Of a DNA stretch of 64,000 nucleotides, positions 24,223-34,067 are shown piece after piece; position 1 is the first letter of the stretch, and the number at the start of each line of letters is the position of its first letter. The notes beneath the pieces were generated by a model. That model made no database searches and was not told the origin of the DNA. It saw only the letters and a list, made by a program, of their open reading frames with translations. This stretch comes from an uncultured Selenomonas sp. (lineage in GTDB: Bacteria > Bacillota > Negativicutes > Selenomonadales > Selenomonadaceae), in assembly GCA_947167105.1 (NCBI GenBank), contig CAMVGU010000016.1, positions 1-64,000 on the forward strand, in the 5' to 3' direction. A program made the translations under genes and the position numbers.

Positions 24223-25362
24223 TTACAACGGAGGCCCGCCCGGATGACCGCCGCTCCTCTTGGAAGTCGTCGTTGACTTGGAAGCCGTATAGGTGGAAAC
24301 GACTTCCTCGCCCTCTGAGAGTCCCTCCAGAATCTCCGCGTATTCATCACTGTAAATGCCCGTTGAGACATAGCGGTTTTCCTGGGAGCCGTCCGGCTGC
24401 TTCACTACCACATAGGAGCCGTTGGAATCTGTCTTTAAGGTGGAAATGGGCACAACCAGGGCCCCGGCCTTATCCGCCGTATTGATTTCCACCCGGGCGG
24501 TCATGGCTGGCAGCAGCAGCCCCTCTGGATCATCCACGTCAAGGGTCACATAGTAATAGATGACACTGGCAGAGCTGGTGCTGGAGCTGGACGTACTGGA
24601 GCTGGACGTATCCCAGGAATTGGCAGTATCGGTCTGGGAAATCTTCGACACCCTGGCCGTAAAGGTCTTGCCCGTATAGCTGTCCACCGTGAAGGTGGCT
24701 GTCTGCCCCACTTTCACGCTGCCTATATCCGTCTCATCCACCTTGGCCTGGATCTGCTTGCTGGACAGGTCTGCAATACGCATGATAACAGTCGGGTTGC
24801 TTGTGCCCTGCACAGCCATCGTGCCCGGCGTCTTGGGCTCACCCACCACCACTCCATCCATCGGTGATGTGATAACAGTCTCGTTCAGGTCGCTTTCCGC
24901 CTCTGACAGCTTGGACACAGCCGTCTCATAGTTATAGGTGGCCGTTTCCAGATCCGCATCCGTTTCCGCACCGATATCGTGCAAATACTTTGAGCGGTTG
25001 TACTTGGCCTGCCTGTTCGTGACTTCAAATCTGGCCTGGTCGCGCTGGGCTTCAAAGTCCTTGCCGTCCAGTATGGCTATGGTCTGGCCTGCAGTCACCG
25101 TATCATTCTCCTGCACCAGCACGCTCTTGATGCGGGCGGTGATTTTCGAGCTGACCTCCACGGAGTCCACCGGGCGGATAGTGCCCGTGGCGGAGACCGT
25201 GGACCTGATATCCATGCGCTGCACCGGCGTTGTCTGCACGGCCGCCGCCTGCTCCGCTGCCTGCCTGGCCTGGTAATAGCCGTAGCCCCCATAGGCTACA
25301 CCCGCCAGCAGCAGGACGGCAATGCCGGCAACCACCAGTTTTTTATTGATATTAAATGGCAT
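24223..25362 (-). CDS. MacA-like periplasmic adaptor (membrane fusion protein)
   Basis: The 379-residue HlyD/MacA family adaptor has one N-terminal membrane anchor (about 8-28), a biotinyl-lipoyl-like half (VLVQENDTVTAGQTIAILDG) and a short alpha hairpin (about 100-165). The second lipoyl half is TSPMDGVVVGEPKTPGTMAVQG, and a beta-barrel/MP domain follows. Unusual are a Ser/Thr-rich stretch (SSSSTSSSSTSSAS near 255) and a Gly/Pro-rich tail. It bridges the inner-membrane MacB pair to TolC and sits 3 nt after tolC. Confidence 0.9.
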   Translation of the reverse strand: MPFNINKKLVVAGIAVLLLAGVAYGGYGYYQARQAAEQAAAVQTTPVQRMDIRSTVSATGTIRPVDSVEVSSKITARIKSVLVQENDTVTAGQTIAILDGKDFEAQRDQARFEVTNRQAKYNRSKYLHDIGAETDADLETATYNYETAVSKLSEAESDLNETVITSPMDGVVVGEPKTPGTMAVQGTSNPTVIMRIADLSSKQIQAKVDETDIGSVKVGQTATFTVDSYTGKTFTARVSKISQTDTANSWDTSSSSTSSSSTSSASVIYYYVTLDVDDPEGLLLPAMTARVEINTADKAGALVVPISTLKTDSNGSYVVVKQPDGSQENRYVSTGIYSDEYAEILEGLSEGEEVVSTYTASKSTTTSKRSGGHPGGPPL

Positions 25363-25365
25363 TGC

Positions 25366-26745
25366 CTACTTCACCCCGTTACGTTTGGTTTCCTCAGCCA
25401 GCTCGCCTGCCGCATCCACGGCCGCAGGCATTGTCTCCAGCAGCCGGTGAGATGCAGTGCGCTCTGTCTCCGTGAGCCCTAAGCCCATCTTGTTCTCGAC
25501 TTCCGCCTTATAGCGTGCGTAGTCGTACTGGGCGCTGATATAATTCAGCCTAGCCGTGGACAGCGCCAGCTGCGCATCAATGATATCCAGCATCAGGCCC
25601 TCGCCGGCACGGTACTTCTCCCTGGCGATATAGTAATCTTCTTCAGCCTGCTGCACGGCATCCGAAGTGGACTTGAAGCGCTTCTCCGCCTCACGCATAT
25701 TATAGTAGGCCTGCCTGAGCTCCAGATCCGTCGTTTCCCGATCCTTCTGCAGGTTCAGCTTGGCGATATCCAGCTCTGTCTCTGCCGAGTCCACCTGCGC
25801 TCTGGTGACACCGCTGTCAAAAATCTGCCAGCTTACCCCGACCCCCGCCGAAAAGCTGAGGGCAGAATCACTGGAAGGATGAAAATCATTGGACTGGCTT
25901 GTGCCCATGCTTAAATCAATGCTGGGCAGATAGCCGGCTTTGGCCGCTTTCACGGACTGCTCCTTCTGCTCCACCTTGTAGGCATCCACCAGCAAATCCT
26001 TGCGGTGCAGGTGGGCGTAGACAATGGCTTCATCCATGGCTGTGTCGAATTGCTCGTAGCTGAAATCCGTCGTCAGATTGAGAGGCTCATTCCTGTCTAT
26101 ATTCAGCAGGTTGCGCAGTGTGGCCAAATCCACTTCATAGGCATTCTGGGCCTTGATCAGCGTCTGCTGGGCATCAGAGAGCTGCACAGAAGTGCGCAGC
26201 ACATCAATCCGCGCCTTGGAGCCTGCCGAGTAAAGTTGCTGCACATTGGTCAGATGAGCCCGGTAATTGTCCACGGATTCCTGGTCCACATCTATGGTCT
26301 TGCGTGCCTGCAAGGCATCATAATAAGCCTTGACGACCTGCAGCTTCAGATTTTCACGGCCGCGCTCCGTGGTAAGAAGAGCTGTATCTACGCCCAGTTC
26401 CGCCGAGCGGATATTCGCCTGGTTCTTGCCTCCCGAATAGAGAGGCAAGCTGCCATTCAGGCTCAGCACATTGCCGGTGAAATGTTCCGTTGACTCTGTC
26501 TTGCTGAAGCTCACTCTGTCGCTGGCACTGACGCTCACGCCATTATTGCCCCTGGCCTGGCGCAGGGCTGCCTCCGCAGACTCCTCCCCCTTCTGCGTCA
26601 CACGCAGCTCCGTATTCTGCGCCAAGGCCAGCTCGATGGCCTCCGGGAGGGACAAGTCCGCCGCCTGCGCCGGTCCCGCAAACGGCAATCCCCAGGCCAG
26701 CGCTCCCAGCGCCAGCCCCAGCGCCTGACGGCTGCACTTCTTCAT
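25366..26745 (-). CDS. tolC: TolC-like outer membrane efflux protein
   Basis: The 459-residue outer-membrane factor has a Sec signal peptide (about 1-28, ending AGPAQAAD). Two repeated OEP halves follow (LSLPEAIELALAQNTELRVTQ and LRQAYYNMREAEKRF), with the long coiled-coil helices of the TolC channel. The start MKKCSRQAL at 26745 is preceded by TGGAGGCGGG; the track start at 26784 adds 13 residues. As first gene of the operon it forms the exit duct for MacAB, and is direct evidence that the host has an outer membrane. Confidence 0.9.
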   Translation of the reverse strand: MKKCSRQALGLALGALAWGLPFAGPAQAADLSLPEAIELALAQNTELRVTQKGEESAEAALRQARGNNGVSVSASDRVSFSKTESTEHFTGNVLSLNGSLPLYSGGKNQANIRSAELGVDTALLTTERGRENLKLQVVKAYYDALQARKTIDVDQESVDNYRAHLTNVQQLYSAGSKARIDVLRTSVQLSDAQQTLIKAQNAYEVDLATLRNLLNIDRNEPLNLTTDFSYEQFDTAMDEAIVYAHLHRKDLLVDAYKVEQKEQSVKAAKAGYLPSIDLSMGTSQSNDFHPSSDSALSFSAGVGVSWQIFDSGVTRAQVDSAETELDIAKLNLQKDRETTDLELRQAYYNMREAEKRFKSTSDAVQQAEEDYYIAREKYRAGEGLMLDIIDAQLALSTARLNYISAQYDYARYKAEVENKMGLGLTETERTASHRLLETMPAAVDAAGELAEETKRNGVK

Positions 26746-26792
26746 GTTCCCGCCTCCAATGTATCCCTTACAGATTTTTTTCATACTAACAT

Positions 26793-26798
26793 ATCATA
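26793..26798 (-). promoter_or_regulatory. Extended -10 element upstream of tolC
   Basis: Minus-strand TGCTATGAT gives an extended -10 (TG-n-TATGAT). No good -35 is visible at normal spacing. Confidence 0.4.
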
Positions 26799-26879
26799 GC
26801 ACAATCATAAATCATGGTATAGAGTAAAAGTTATTTCTTGTGAATACATTAGGCTGCCATTAGGATTGGATTAAATCTG

Positions 26880-28340
26880 TCAGCTTTGCTGCATGATGCT
26901 GTAGCTTTCCGGGTGCATTTCCGGGCGGGCTGTTACCTTCAAATCAAGTCCGAATTCGGCAGACAGGTTCATCAGTATCTGATTCTGTTGCAATTCTTCC
27001 GCTACATGGGGATGTACCTCCAGCTCATAGCCGGCCTCGGCATGGCTTTTCCTTTCCATGCGGCGGATATCCCTGGATATGCGGATGCTGACAGTCTCCG
27101 GGCTTTCGACCCGGCCGCAGCCGTGGCAGATGGGACATTCTGCATAAATCAGGCTCTCCAGATTGGCACGGGACTTCTTGCGGGTGATTTCCACCAGCCC
27201 CAGGCTCGTAATGTCCACAATGCTCATTTTCGTGCGGTCTTTTTCCGCCAGTTCCCGCAAGCGCTGCAAGAGACTTTCCTTCTGTGCTTCCGTCTCCATA
27301 TCAATGAAATCGCAGATGATAATGCCCCCCAAATCACGCAGGCGAATCTGCTTCATGATCTCCGCTGCTGCCTCCAGATTGGCCTGATAGACCGTATCTG
27401 CCAGATTTGACTGGCCCACATACTTGCCGGTATTCACATCTATTACGGTCAGTGCCTCAGTCTTGTCTATGACCAAAAAGCCGCCGCTTATGAGCTCCAC
27501 CTGCCGCGCACCTAGTTTTTCCAGTTCTTGCTCCACTTGGTATGCCTGAAAGAGAGGCTGCCTTTCCTCATAAAGCTGCACCCTCTCCGCCAGCTCCGGC
27601 ATCAGGGCTCTTGCCAGTTCAGAAGCGCGTCCGTATGCTTCGGCATTATCTATTACCATCTTGCCCACATCTTCGGTCAGGGAATCACGCACCACCCGGA
27701 TCAGAAGATCCGCATCCCTGTAAAGCAGGCTGCTGCGCTTCTGCCCTTTGAGTCGGAAGCGGGCCATAATGCCCTGCCAAAGCTGCACCAGGCCCTGTAC
27801 TTCGGCGGACAGTCGCTTTTCTGAGGCTCCTGCCGCCGCCGTGCGCACAATCAGCCCCATGCCCTCCGGCAGCAGTTTTGCCGCCAGCCCGTGCAGGCGC
27901 TCACGCTCCGCTGCATCCGCAAGGCGGCGTGACAGACCTATATAAGAGGCTGTAGGCACCAGCACAAGCAAACGCCCCGGCAGGGAGATGTGCAATGTCG
28001 CCCGTGGCCCCTTGGAGCCCACAGCATCCTTGGTAATCTGCACGGGCAGCACCTGGCCCACATGAATTTTCTGCTTGGGATATTGGGCACCCGCTGCCTT
28101 TGCCTCCGGCGGCAGGCCATCCCCTATATACAGGAAGGCGTTCTTCTCCGCTCCTATATCTACGAAAGCCGCCTGCATGCCGGGCAGGACATTCTGCACC
28201 TTGCCTCTGTAAATATTGCCCACCAGATGCGCCTGTGAACTGCGCTCGTATTCCACCGATTCCAGCTCGCCTGCTTCATCCAGGACGGCAATGCGGGTTT
28301 CCTCTGGTACTATATTTGCCAGGATTGTCTTCATTGTCAA
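26880..28340 (-). CDS. rng: Ribonuclease G/E family endoribonuclease
   Basis: The 486 residues match RNase G, which processes rRNA ends and decays mRNA. It has an S1 domain (about 35-115, GNIYRGKVQNVLPGMQAAFVDIG), the DNase I-like catalytic region with VIDVNTGKYVGQSNLADTVY (about 295-314) and CDFIDMETE. The zinc-link is CPICHGCG. It lacks the degradosome scaffold of E. coli RNase E. The ATG overlaps the upstream radical SAM gene stop (ATGA), a pairing common in Firmicutes. Confidence 0.93.
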   Translation of the reverse strand: MTMKTILANIVPEETRIAVLDEAGELESVEYERSSQAHLVGNIYRGKVQNVLPGMQAAFVDIGAEKNAFLYIGDGLPPEAKAAGAQYPKQKIHVGQVLPVQITKDAVGSKGPRATLHISLPGRLLVLVPTASYIGLSRRLADAAERERLHGLAAKLLPEGMGLIVRTAAAGASEKRLSAEVQGLVQLWQGIMARFRLKGQKRSSLLYRDADLLIRVVRDSLTEDVGKMVIDNAEAYGRASELARALMPELAERVQLYEERQPLFQAYQVEQELEKLGARQVELISGGFLVIDKTEALTVIDVNTGKYVGQSNLADTVYQANLEAAAEIMKQIRLRDLGGIIICDFIDMETEAQKESLLQRLRELAEKDRTKMSIVDITSLGLVEITRKKSRANLESLIYAECPICHGCGRVESPETVSIRISRDIRRMERKSHAEAGYELEVHPHVAEELQQNQILMNLSAEFGLDLKVTARPEMHPESYSIMQQS

Positions 28341-30979
28341 TCATCCAAATCAATCAATCTTTTACCATGCCCATACAAGCCCGTGCGGGTGATACGGGCC
28401 TCAGCCGGACGCACAGCCAGGGAGAACTGCTCCGCAATCGCTGTCAATACTTCCAACGGCTTCACGCTGCCATCGGATGCAGACCTGATGTCAAGGAACA
28501 ACTGCAATGTTCCCTCACGGGCCTGTACCTCAATGGGCCGCAGCATATACTGCTTAACCTCGATTTCGCGTCTTTTTTTCGGTGTCACGCGCTGATAAAT
28601 GACAGAGGATGCCTGATTGAAGGAACGGATTGCCCTTTCTGCTGCCTCTGCCGTGCCCGTATAAGGCACGAGCAGGCTGTAACGCGCCTCGTCCGTTTCT
28701 GCCATCAGGGATTTATGCTTGCCCCGCAGCAATCTTAATTCCTTGAGCTCAGCCCCCAAAGGCAACTGTGCCGTAAGCCTGTCCCAGACCTCTGGCTGGG
28801 CCAGCTCCCGCGTAAGCTCAAAATCCATATACTCAGCCTCGCTGGCTACCCCCAGGGACAGTGCTGAGGCAAAGGCGACCTTCATGTGGGGGTTGAACCC
28901 CTCGGAATACGCCATCGGCAATTTGGCACGGTCAAAGGCACGCTGAAAGAGATTGGCGTAATCCAGATGGGAAACATAGCGCAGGGGTTCACCCTTCGTG
29001 ATCCATGCCCGATAAGTATAGAGCACGCGGGGCGGCCTCTCCTGCCTGATTTCCGCAACCTGCCTCTCCACATCCCGCACAGGCGGGGCTGTCTCCTGCT
29101 GCAGCCGTGCCTGCTCCTGGATCCCGTAATCAATGACCTTTACACCCAGATTCTGGCAAATGCCGCAGCCGCTGCAGGTACCGCGACGGCAATCCCCAGT
29201 CAGGGCGGCCTGCATGGCCTTATCCCATTCCTGCCGCAGCCATTTGGCACTTGCCCCCGGCGAGGTATGCGCCCAGGGCAGTGCTTCCTCGAAGCTGCGG
29301 GTGCGGGCATTGTAATAGGACATATCCACATTGCATTTGCGGAAGGCTTCACGCCAAATTTCATCCTGATAAAGATCTGACCAGCCGTCGAACTTCGCGC
29401 CATCTGCCCAGGCCCTGTGCAACACAGGAGCCAGGCGGCGATCCCCCCTGGCAAATACGCCCTCAAGGACGGACAGGTGCGCGTCGTGGTAGTTGAACGT
29501 AATCGAACGGTCATGGATATGTTCTTTCAGCAAATGCTGTCGCCGCCGGAATTCCTCAAGGGGAAGCTGGCCGAACCACTGGAAGGGGGTATGGGGCTTT
29601 GGCACAAAACAGGAGCAGGAAATGGTGACTTTCACGCCGCGGCGTCCCTTGATTTTCGCGTAGAGATCCACGACCTTTTGGGCAAGCTCCGCAATGCCGA
29701 TGATATCCTCATCCCGCTCTGTGGGGAGGCCCATCATGAAGTAGAGCTTCACCTGCTTCCAGCCCTGGCGGAAAGCAGCGCCGCAAGCCGTGAGCAAATC
29801 CTCCTCCGTCACGCCCTTATTGATAACATCCCGCAGGCGCTGGGTGCCGGCCTCCGGCGCAAAGGTCAGGCCGGATTTCCTGACCTGCTGCAGCTTATGG
29901 GCCAGGTCGATGGAGAAGCTGTCAATCCTGAGAGAAGGCAGGGAGAAGCTCACCTGCTCATGGCGAAAGTCCTCCAATAAGTCATCAACCAGACGGCCCA
30001 GGCAGGAATAATCGGCTGAAGAAAGGGAGGTCATGCTCATTTCCGCATAACCGGAGGAATCTATCAGGCCACGGGCCATAGACCGTAGTTTCTCCTCCCT
30101 GCGTTCCCGCGCCGGGCGATAGCAAATGCCGGCCTGACAGAAACGGCAGCCACGGGAGCAGCCACGAAAGAGCTCCAGCATCGCACGATTATGCACAATA
30201 TCCATGAAGGGCACCAGGGGATGCTCCACCGACATAGCCTGATTCATGTCCTGCACGACACGCTTATAAATAACAGGACGGGCTTTTTCCTGCAACGGGC
30301 GCAATTCGGTAAAATTCCCTGCCTCGTCGTAATGCGGCTCATAGCAGCCCGGCACATAAATTCCGTCAATATCCAGCAGACGTGTAAGGAACCCCTGACG
30401 GCCACCGGGGTGGCCCTCCTGCTTCCAGGCCAGCAGAGCATCCGTTACCTCACAGATGACTTCCTCGCCCTCACCGATAATAAAGAAGTCAAAGAAGTCT
30501 GCCACCGGCTCCACATTGTAGACACAGGGGCCTCCCCCCACGACAAAGGGGGCATCCTCGCCGCGTTCCCGTGCCCACAGGGGAATCCCCGCCAGATCCA
30601 GCATATTCAGCACATTGGAGTAAATCATCTCGTACTGGAGGGAAAACCCCAGAAAATCAAACTCTGCAATCCTATGCTTCGTTTCCAGCGAATACAGCGG
30701 CAGCTTGCGCGTGCGCATCTCCGCTTCCATATCGGTCCAGGGAGCGTATACCCGCTCAGCGGCAGTATCGCCGCGCCGGTTCAGTATCTCATAGAGGATG
30801 GCCAGACCCAGATTGCTCATGCCTACCTCGTAGACATCCGGCAGGGCCAGCGCCCAGCGGCATTTCACTTCAGGTGCAGTCCATTCCTTCACAGCCGCAT
30901 TCCACTCCCCCCCCGTATAGCGCGAGGGTTTCAGCACCGATTGCAGCAGGTCATGGGGCAGGCTAATTGCTTCTGACAC
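28337..30979 (-). CDS. Radical SAM protein fused to a DUF2344 domain (TIGR03960/TIGR03936)
   Basis: The 880-residue protein has a B12-binding-like N-terminal region (KCRWALALPDVYEVGMSNLG) and a radical SAM core with cluster cysteines in RGCSRGCRFCQAGICYRP. A cysteine-rich linker follows (CRRGTCSGCGICQNLG), then a C-terminal DUF2344 domain (about 660-880, YRAWITKGEPLRYVSHLDY). I place the start at GTG 30979 (GGAGG 8 nt upstream); the track start at 31054 has no RBS. The reaction is unknown. It lies between rodA and rng and is coupled to rng, suggesting an RNA- or ribosome-linked role. Confidence 0.87.
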   Translation of the reverse strand: MSEAISLPHDLLQSVLKPSRYTGGEWNAAVKEWTAPEVKCRWALALPDVYEVGMSNLGLAILYEILNRRGDTAAERVYAPWTDMEAEMRTRKLPLYSLETKHRIAEFDFLGFSLQYEMIYSNVLNMLDLAGIPLWARERGEDAPFVVGGGPCVYNVEPVADFFDFFIIGEGEEVICEVTDALLAWKQEGHPGGRQGFLTRLLDIDGIYVPGCYEPHYDEAGNFTELRPLQEKARPVIYKRVVQDMNQAMSVEHPLVPFMDIVHNRAMLELFRGCSRGCRFCQAGICYRPARERREEKLRSMARGLIDSSGYAEMSMTSLSSADYSCLGRLVDDLLEDFRHEQVSFSLPSLRIDSFSIDLAHKLQQVRKSGLTFAPEAGTQRLRDVINKGVTEEDLLTACGAAFRQGWKQVKLYFMMGLPTERDEDIIGIAELAQKVVDLYAKIKGRRGVKVTISCSCFVPKPHTPFQWFGQLPLEEFRRRQHLLKEHIHDRSITFNYHDAHLSVLEGVFARGDRRLAPVLHRAWADGAKFDGWSDLYQDEIWREAFRKCNVDMSYYNARTRSFEEALPWAHTSPGASAKWLRQEWDKAMQAALTGDCRRGTCSGCGICQNLGVKVIDYGIQEQARLQQETAPPVRDVERQVAEIRQERPPRVLYTYRAWITKGEPLRYVSHLDYANLFQRAFDRAKLPMAYSEGFNPHMKVAFASALSLGVASEAEYMDFELTRELAQPEVWDRLTAQLPLGAELKELRLLRGKHKSLMAETDEARYSLLVPYTGTAEAAERAIRSFNQASSVIYQRVTPKKRREIEVKQYMLRPIEVQAREGTLQLFLDIRSASDGSVKPLEVLTAIAEQFSLAVRPAEARITRTGLYGHGKRLIDLDD

Positions 30980-31059
30980 TTCGTTTTCCTCCAAAATACA
31001 CATACTTGATATATACACTTGCGCCCCCCACCATCGGCAGAAGGTGAGGGGCACAGATG

Positions 31060-32166
31060 CTAAAACAGCAGCTTAGGTTTCCTCAGCTGTATATTCATCA
31101 ATAATGCTATCGCCATGATATTGGTGGTAAGGGAGCTGACGCCGTAGCTCATCAGCGGCAGCGGGATACCCGTAACGGGCATAATGCCCATCGTCATGCC
31201 GACGTTGACCAAGACATGGAACGCCAGCATGGAAGTGATGCCCACAGCCAGCAGGCGGCCAAACTGGTCACTGGCATCCTTCGCAATCTGCAGGCCGCGC
31301 CACAGCACAACCAGATAAAGGAGCAGCAGGAACACCGCACCTATGAAGCCCAACTCCTCACCGACCACAGCAAAAATAAAGTCCGTATGGTTCTCCGGCA
31401 GGAAATTCAACTGGCTCTGGGTGCCTCCGAACAGCCCCTTGCCGTACAGCATGCCCGAGCCAATGGCAATCTTCGACTGGATGATGTGGTAGCCGGAGCC
31501 GAGAGGGTCTACATTCGGGTCCAGAAAGACCTTCAGGCGCATCTTCTGGTACTCCTTCAGCACGAACATCCACAGCAGGGGAAAGACCGCCACCCCTGCC
31601 GCAAAAATCCCTCCCAGGACTCTCAGGTTAATGCCCGCCGCAAAAACCATGCCGAAGAAAATGGCCATAAAGACCAGCGATGTACCCAGATCAGGCTGCT
31701 TCAGCACCAGTATGAAGGGCAGGCCCACGTAGGCGGCCACCGGGAGCAAGTCATGCAAGGTATTGAGCTTGCCGACTTTATCCTCCAGCATGGCTGCCAG
31801 ACAAACAATCATGATGAGCTTAGAGAACTCCGAGGGCTGTATGCTGATAGGGCCAAGCATAATCCAGCGCTGTGCTCCCAGAGCAGAATGGCCTGCCACC
31901 ATGACCGCAATCAGCATGATGAGATTAAATACGTAGAACCTGTTCCCATATGCCTGCAGCATTTTATAATCGAAATTCATCAGGAAAACCGCCAGCGCAA
32001 AATTCATCAACGCAAACAGCCCCTGACGCTGTACATACCAATAGCGTTCCTCAGTCGGTGTATTGATATGCGTAGCGCTGCCAATGATGATCAGGCTCAT
32101 TATGACGATACCAGCCGTCGCCAGCAACAGCGTAAAGTCCGTGCGACGCAGTAACCGTTTATTCAT
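31060..32166 (-). CDS. rodA: Rod-shape-determining protein RodA (SEDS glycosyltransferase)
   Basis: The 368-residue SEDS family membrane protein polymerises peptidoglycan glycan strands during elongation with PBP2. About ten membrane helices are visible. Family motifs include ALGAQRWIMLGPISIQPSEFSK (about 112-133), KQPDLGTSLVF with the catalytic Asp, FLPENHTDFIFAVVGEELGF and the C-terminal TGIPLPLMSYGVSSL. It follows minE by 6 nt at the end of the mre-min cluster. Identity as RodA rather than FtsW rests on that context. Confidence 0.93.
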   Translation of the reverse strand: MNKRLLRRTDFTLLLATAGIVIMSLIIIGSATHINTPTEERYWYVQRQGLFALMNFALAVFLMNFDYKMLQAYGNRFYVFNLIMLIAVMVAGHSALGAQRWIMLGPISIQPSEFSKLIMIVCLAAMLEDKVGKLNTLHDLLPVAAYVGLPFILVLKQPDLGTSLVFMAIFFGMVFAAGINLRVLGGIFAAGVAVFPLLWMFVLKEYQKMRLKVFLDPNVDPLGSGYHIIQSKIAIGSGMLYGKGLFGGTQSQLNFLPENHTDFIFAVVGEELGFIGAVFLLLLYLVVLWRGLQIAKDASDQFGRLLAVGITSMLAFHVLVNVGMTMGIMPVTGIPLPLMSYGVSSLTTNIMAIALLMNIQLRKPKLLF

Positions 32167-32172
32167 GCAGCC

Positions 32173-32451
32173 TCATCCCTTATTTTTGCCCTTGTCATGC
32201 TTCATGCGGCTTACCGGAATATTAGCCACCAATGCTACAGAATCATCATCATCTGCCAGCGAGATTTCCATATCATGCTGGTTGATTTCCATGTAATTTG
32301 AAATAACGCGGATGATATCATTCTTTAAATTGTTCATGACTTCCGGCGAGATATTCGCACGGTCATGAATCAATACGACCTTCAGGCGATCCTTGGCAAT
32401 CTTTCCGGAGGATTCCTTCTTGCCGAATATCTTCATTAAAGCTTCCAACAT
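32173..32451 (-). CDS. minE: Cell division topological specificity factor MinE
   Basis: The 92-residue protein has the anti-MinCD N-terminal segment (KIAKDRLKVVLIHDRANI, about 18-35) and the C-terminal dimerisation domain (SNYMEINQHDMEISLADDD). MinE stimulates MinD ATPase and drives pole-to-pole dynamics that place the Z-ring at mid-cell. It follows minD by 14 nt and precedes rodA. MinE instead of DivIVA as the topological factor fits a diderm cell plan. Confidence 0.94.
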   Translation of the reverse strand: MLEALMKIFGKKESSGKIAKDRLKVVLIHDRANISPEVMNNLKNDIIRVISNYMEINQHDMEISLADDDDSVALVANIPVSRMKHDKGKNKG

Positions 32452-32465
32452 ATCTCAGTCCTCCC

Positions 32466-33254
32466 TTACAGATTAAAGACGCGCTTCAGCCTTGTGAAAA
32501 AGCCTTCCTTCGGGAACTCCATAAATGGCACCGGCTCGCCGCACAGGCGGGAAACAATGTTGCGGTAAGCCTGGCCTGCCTGGGAATTCGGCATGGTAAT
32601 GCAAGGCTCGCCACGGTTCGTGCTGGTGACGACCATTTCATCATCCGGCACCTGGCCGATGCACTCAATGGACAGTATATCATTGATGTCATCCATGTCC
32701 AGCATGTCGCCGCTCTCTACCATAAGCGGGCGGATACGATTTACCACCAGCTTGATATTTTCCTTATCTGCACGTCCCAGCTCACCGATAATCTTATCCG
32801 CATCCCGCACAGCAGAGATTTCCGGCATCGTGACAACGATGGCCACATCCGCTGCCGCAATGGCGGTCTTGAATCCCTGCTCAATACCGGCCGGACAGTC
32901 AATCAGGATATAGTCGAACTCCTTTTTCATGTCATTGCAGAGCTTCACCAGTTGCTCAGGATTCACGGCAGTCTTGTCCTTGACCTGGGAAGTCGGCAAC
33001 AGGAACAGGGAATCATATTTCTTATGGCGCACCAGCGCTTTTTTGTATTCTACACGGCCTTCCGTCACATCAATCAAATCATACATGATGCGATTCTCCA
33101 GCCCCAGCAGCAGATCCAGGTTGCGGAGGCCCGTATCGGTATCGACCAGCGCGACCCTCTTGCCGCGCATGGCCAGTCCCACTCCCAGATTTGCCGTCGT
33201 AGTGGTCTTGCCCACGCCGCCCTTGCCTGATGTGATAACATAGATTTCACTCAT
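32466..33254 (-). CDS. minD: Septum site-determining protein MinD
   Basis: The 262-residue deviant Walker ATPase of the ParA/MinD family has Walker A GKGGVGKTTTTANLG (about 10-24), switch I DTDTGLRNLD and Walker B YILIDCPAGIE. A C-terminal amphipathic membrane-targeting helix is present (GFFTRLKRVFNL). It recruits MinC to the membrane and cycles with MinE. It lies 18 nt after minC in the same operon. Confidence 0.96.
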   Translation of the reverse strand: MSEIYVITSGKGGVGKTTTTANLGVGLAMRGKRVALVDTDTGLRNLDLLLGLENRIMYDLIDVTEGRVEYKKALVRHKKYDSLFLLPTSQVKDKTAVNPEQLVKLCNDMKKEFDYILIDCPAGIEQGFKTAIAAADVAIVVTMPEISAVRDADKIIGELGRADKENIKLVVNRIRPLMVESGDMLDMDDINDILSIECIGQVPDDEMVVTSTNRGEPCITMPNSQAGQAYRNIVSRLCGEPVPFMEFPKEGFFTRLKRVFNL

Positions 33255-33272
33255 TTTTTAGTCCTGCCTTTC

Positions 33273-34046
33273 CTACCGTTCGATTGGCTCTATCACTATC
33301 TGTCCATCCCTGATTAAAGCCCGTTCCGGGTGATCCGGACGGCGCTTGCGTTCCTGACGATCCATATCCCCTGTCTGCTCTACGGGCTCCGCATCATCCT
33401 GCTCTGCGGTCATATCCAAATGATCCGGAGAGCGTGCTATGAGATCCGCAATGCGGATCTGCGGCGGCATCAGTCTGTCTGCCACGATGATGGCTGACTT
33501 GTCGCCGAAGGCACCGGCATGCACCAGACCGCGGCAAATGCCACGCACATCTATGCTGCCGCCTGCAATGATCTGGGAGCCTGGGTTCACATTGCCGCAG
33601 ACCAGCACAGAACTCTGGGTGCGGATTTCCTGGCCGCCCCGCAGCGTGCGGTTCACGACCATCATCTCCTGGACGGAGTCGGACTTGGCCGTTTTTTCCT
33701 GTGCTGCTTCAGCAGAACCATCAGCCTGCTTAGGCCCGGCCTCTGCCCTCTGTGGCTGACGATTAACCGTGAACGCCCCCGGCACGGGCCTGTCGCTGTG
33801 CTCATTAGCTTTCTGCACACGGCAAATCAGGCCATGCTCATGGAAAAGATGCTGCATCTGCTCACGCTTGGCTGCAGTAAACACATCCCTTGGTATCTGC
33901 ACCAGCGTACCGCGCAGAAAAAATCCGGAGCCGGACTCCAGCTTCCCCTGCAAATGCTGCATGACATCCTCAAAGGATGCCTGGGGCGCAAAAGTCAGCA
34001 GCAGACCGGATTTGCCGCCCTTAATCTTGACCAATTCTTCACTCAT
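33273..34046 (-). CDS. minC: Septum site-determining protein MinC
   Basis: The 257-residue FtsZ assembly inhibitor has an N-terminal domain (about 1-95, LLTFAPQASFEDVMQHLQGKL), a Gln/Ala-rich linker and a right-handed beta-helix C-terminal domain (about 128-215). That domain carries TLRGGQEIRTQSSVLVCGNV and the signature GGSIDVRGICRGLVHAG. A charged C-terminal tail of about 40 residues (DRQERKRRPDHPERA) follows. It sits directly after PBP2 and before minD. Confidence 0.93.
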   Translation of the reverse strand: MSEELVKIKGGKSGLLLTFAPQASFEDVMQHLQGKLESGSGFFLRGTLVQIPRDVFTAAKREQMQHLFHEHGLICRVQKANEHSDRPVPGAFTVNRQPQRAEAGPKQADGSAEAAQEKTAKSDSVQEMMVVNRTLRGGQEIRTQSSVLVCGNVNPGSQIIAGGSIDVRGICRGLVHAGAFGDKSAIIVADRLMPPQIRIADLIARSPDHLDMTAEQDDAEPVEQTGDMDRQERKRRPDHPERALIRDGQIVIEPIER

Positions 34047-34067
34047 TGCTATCCTCGCTTTATCATC

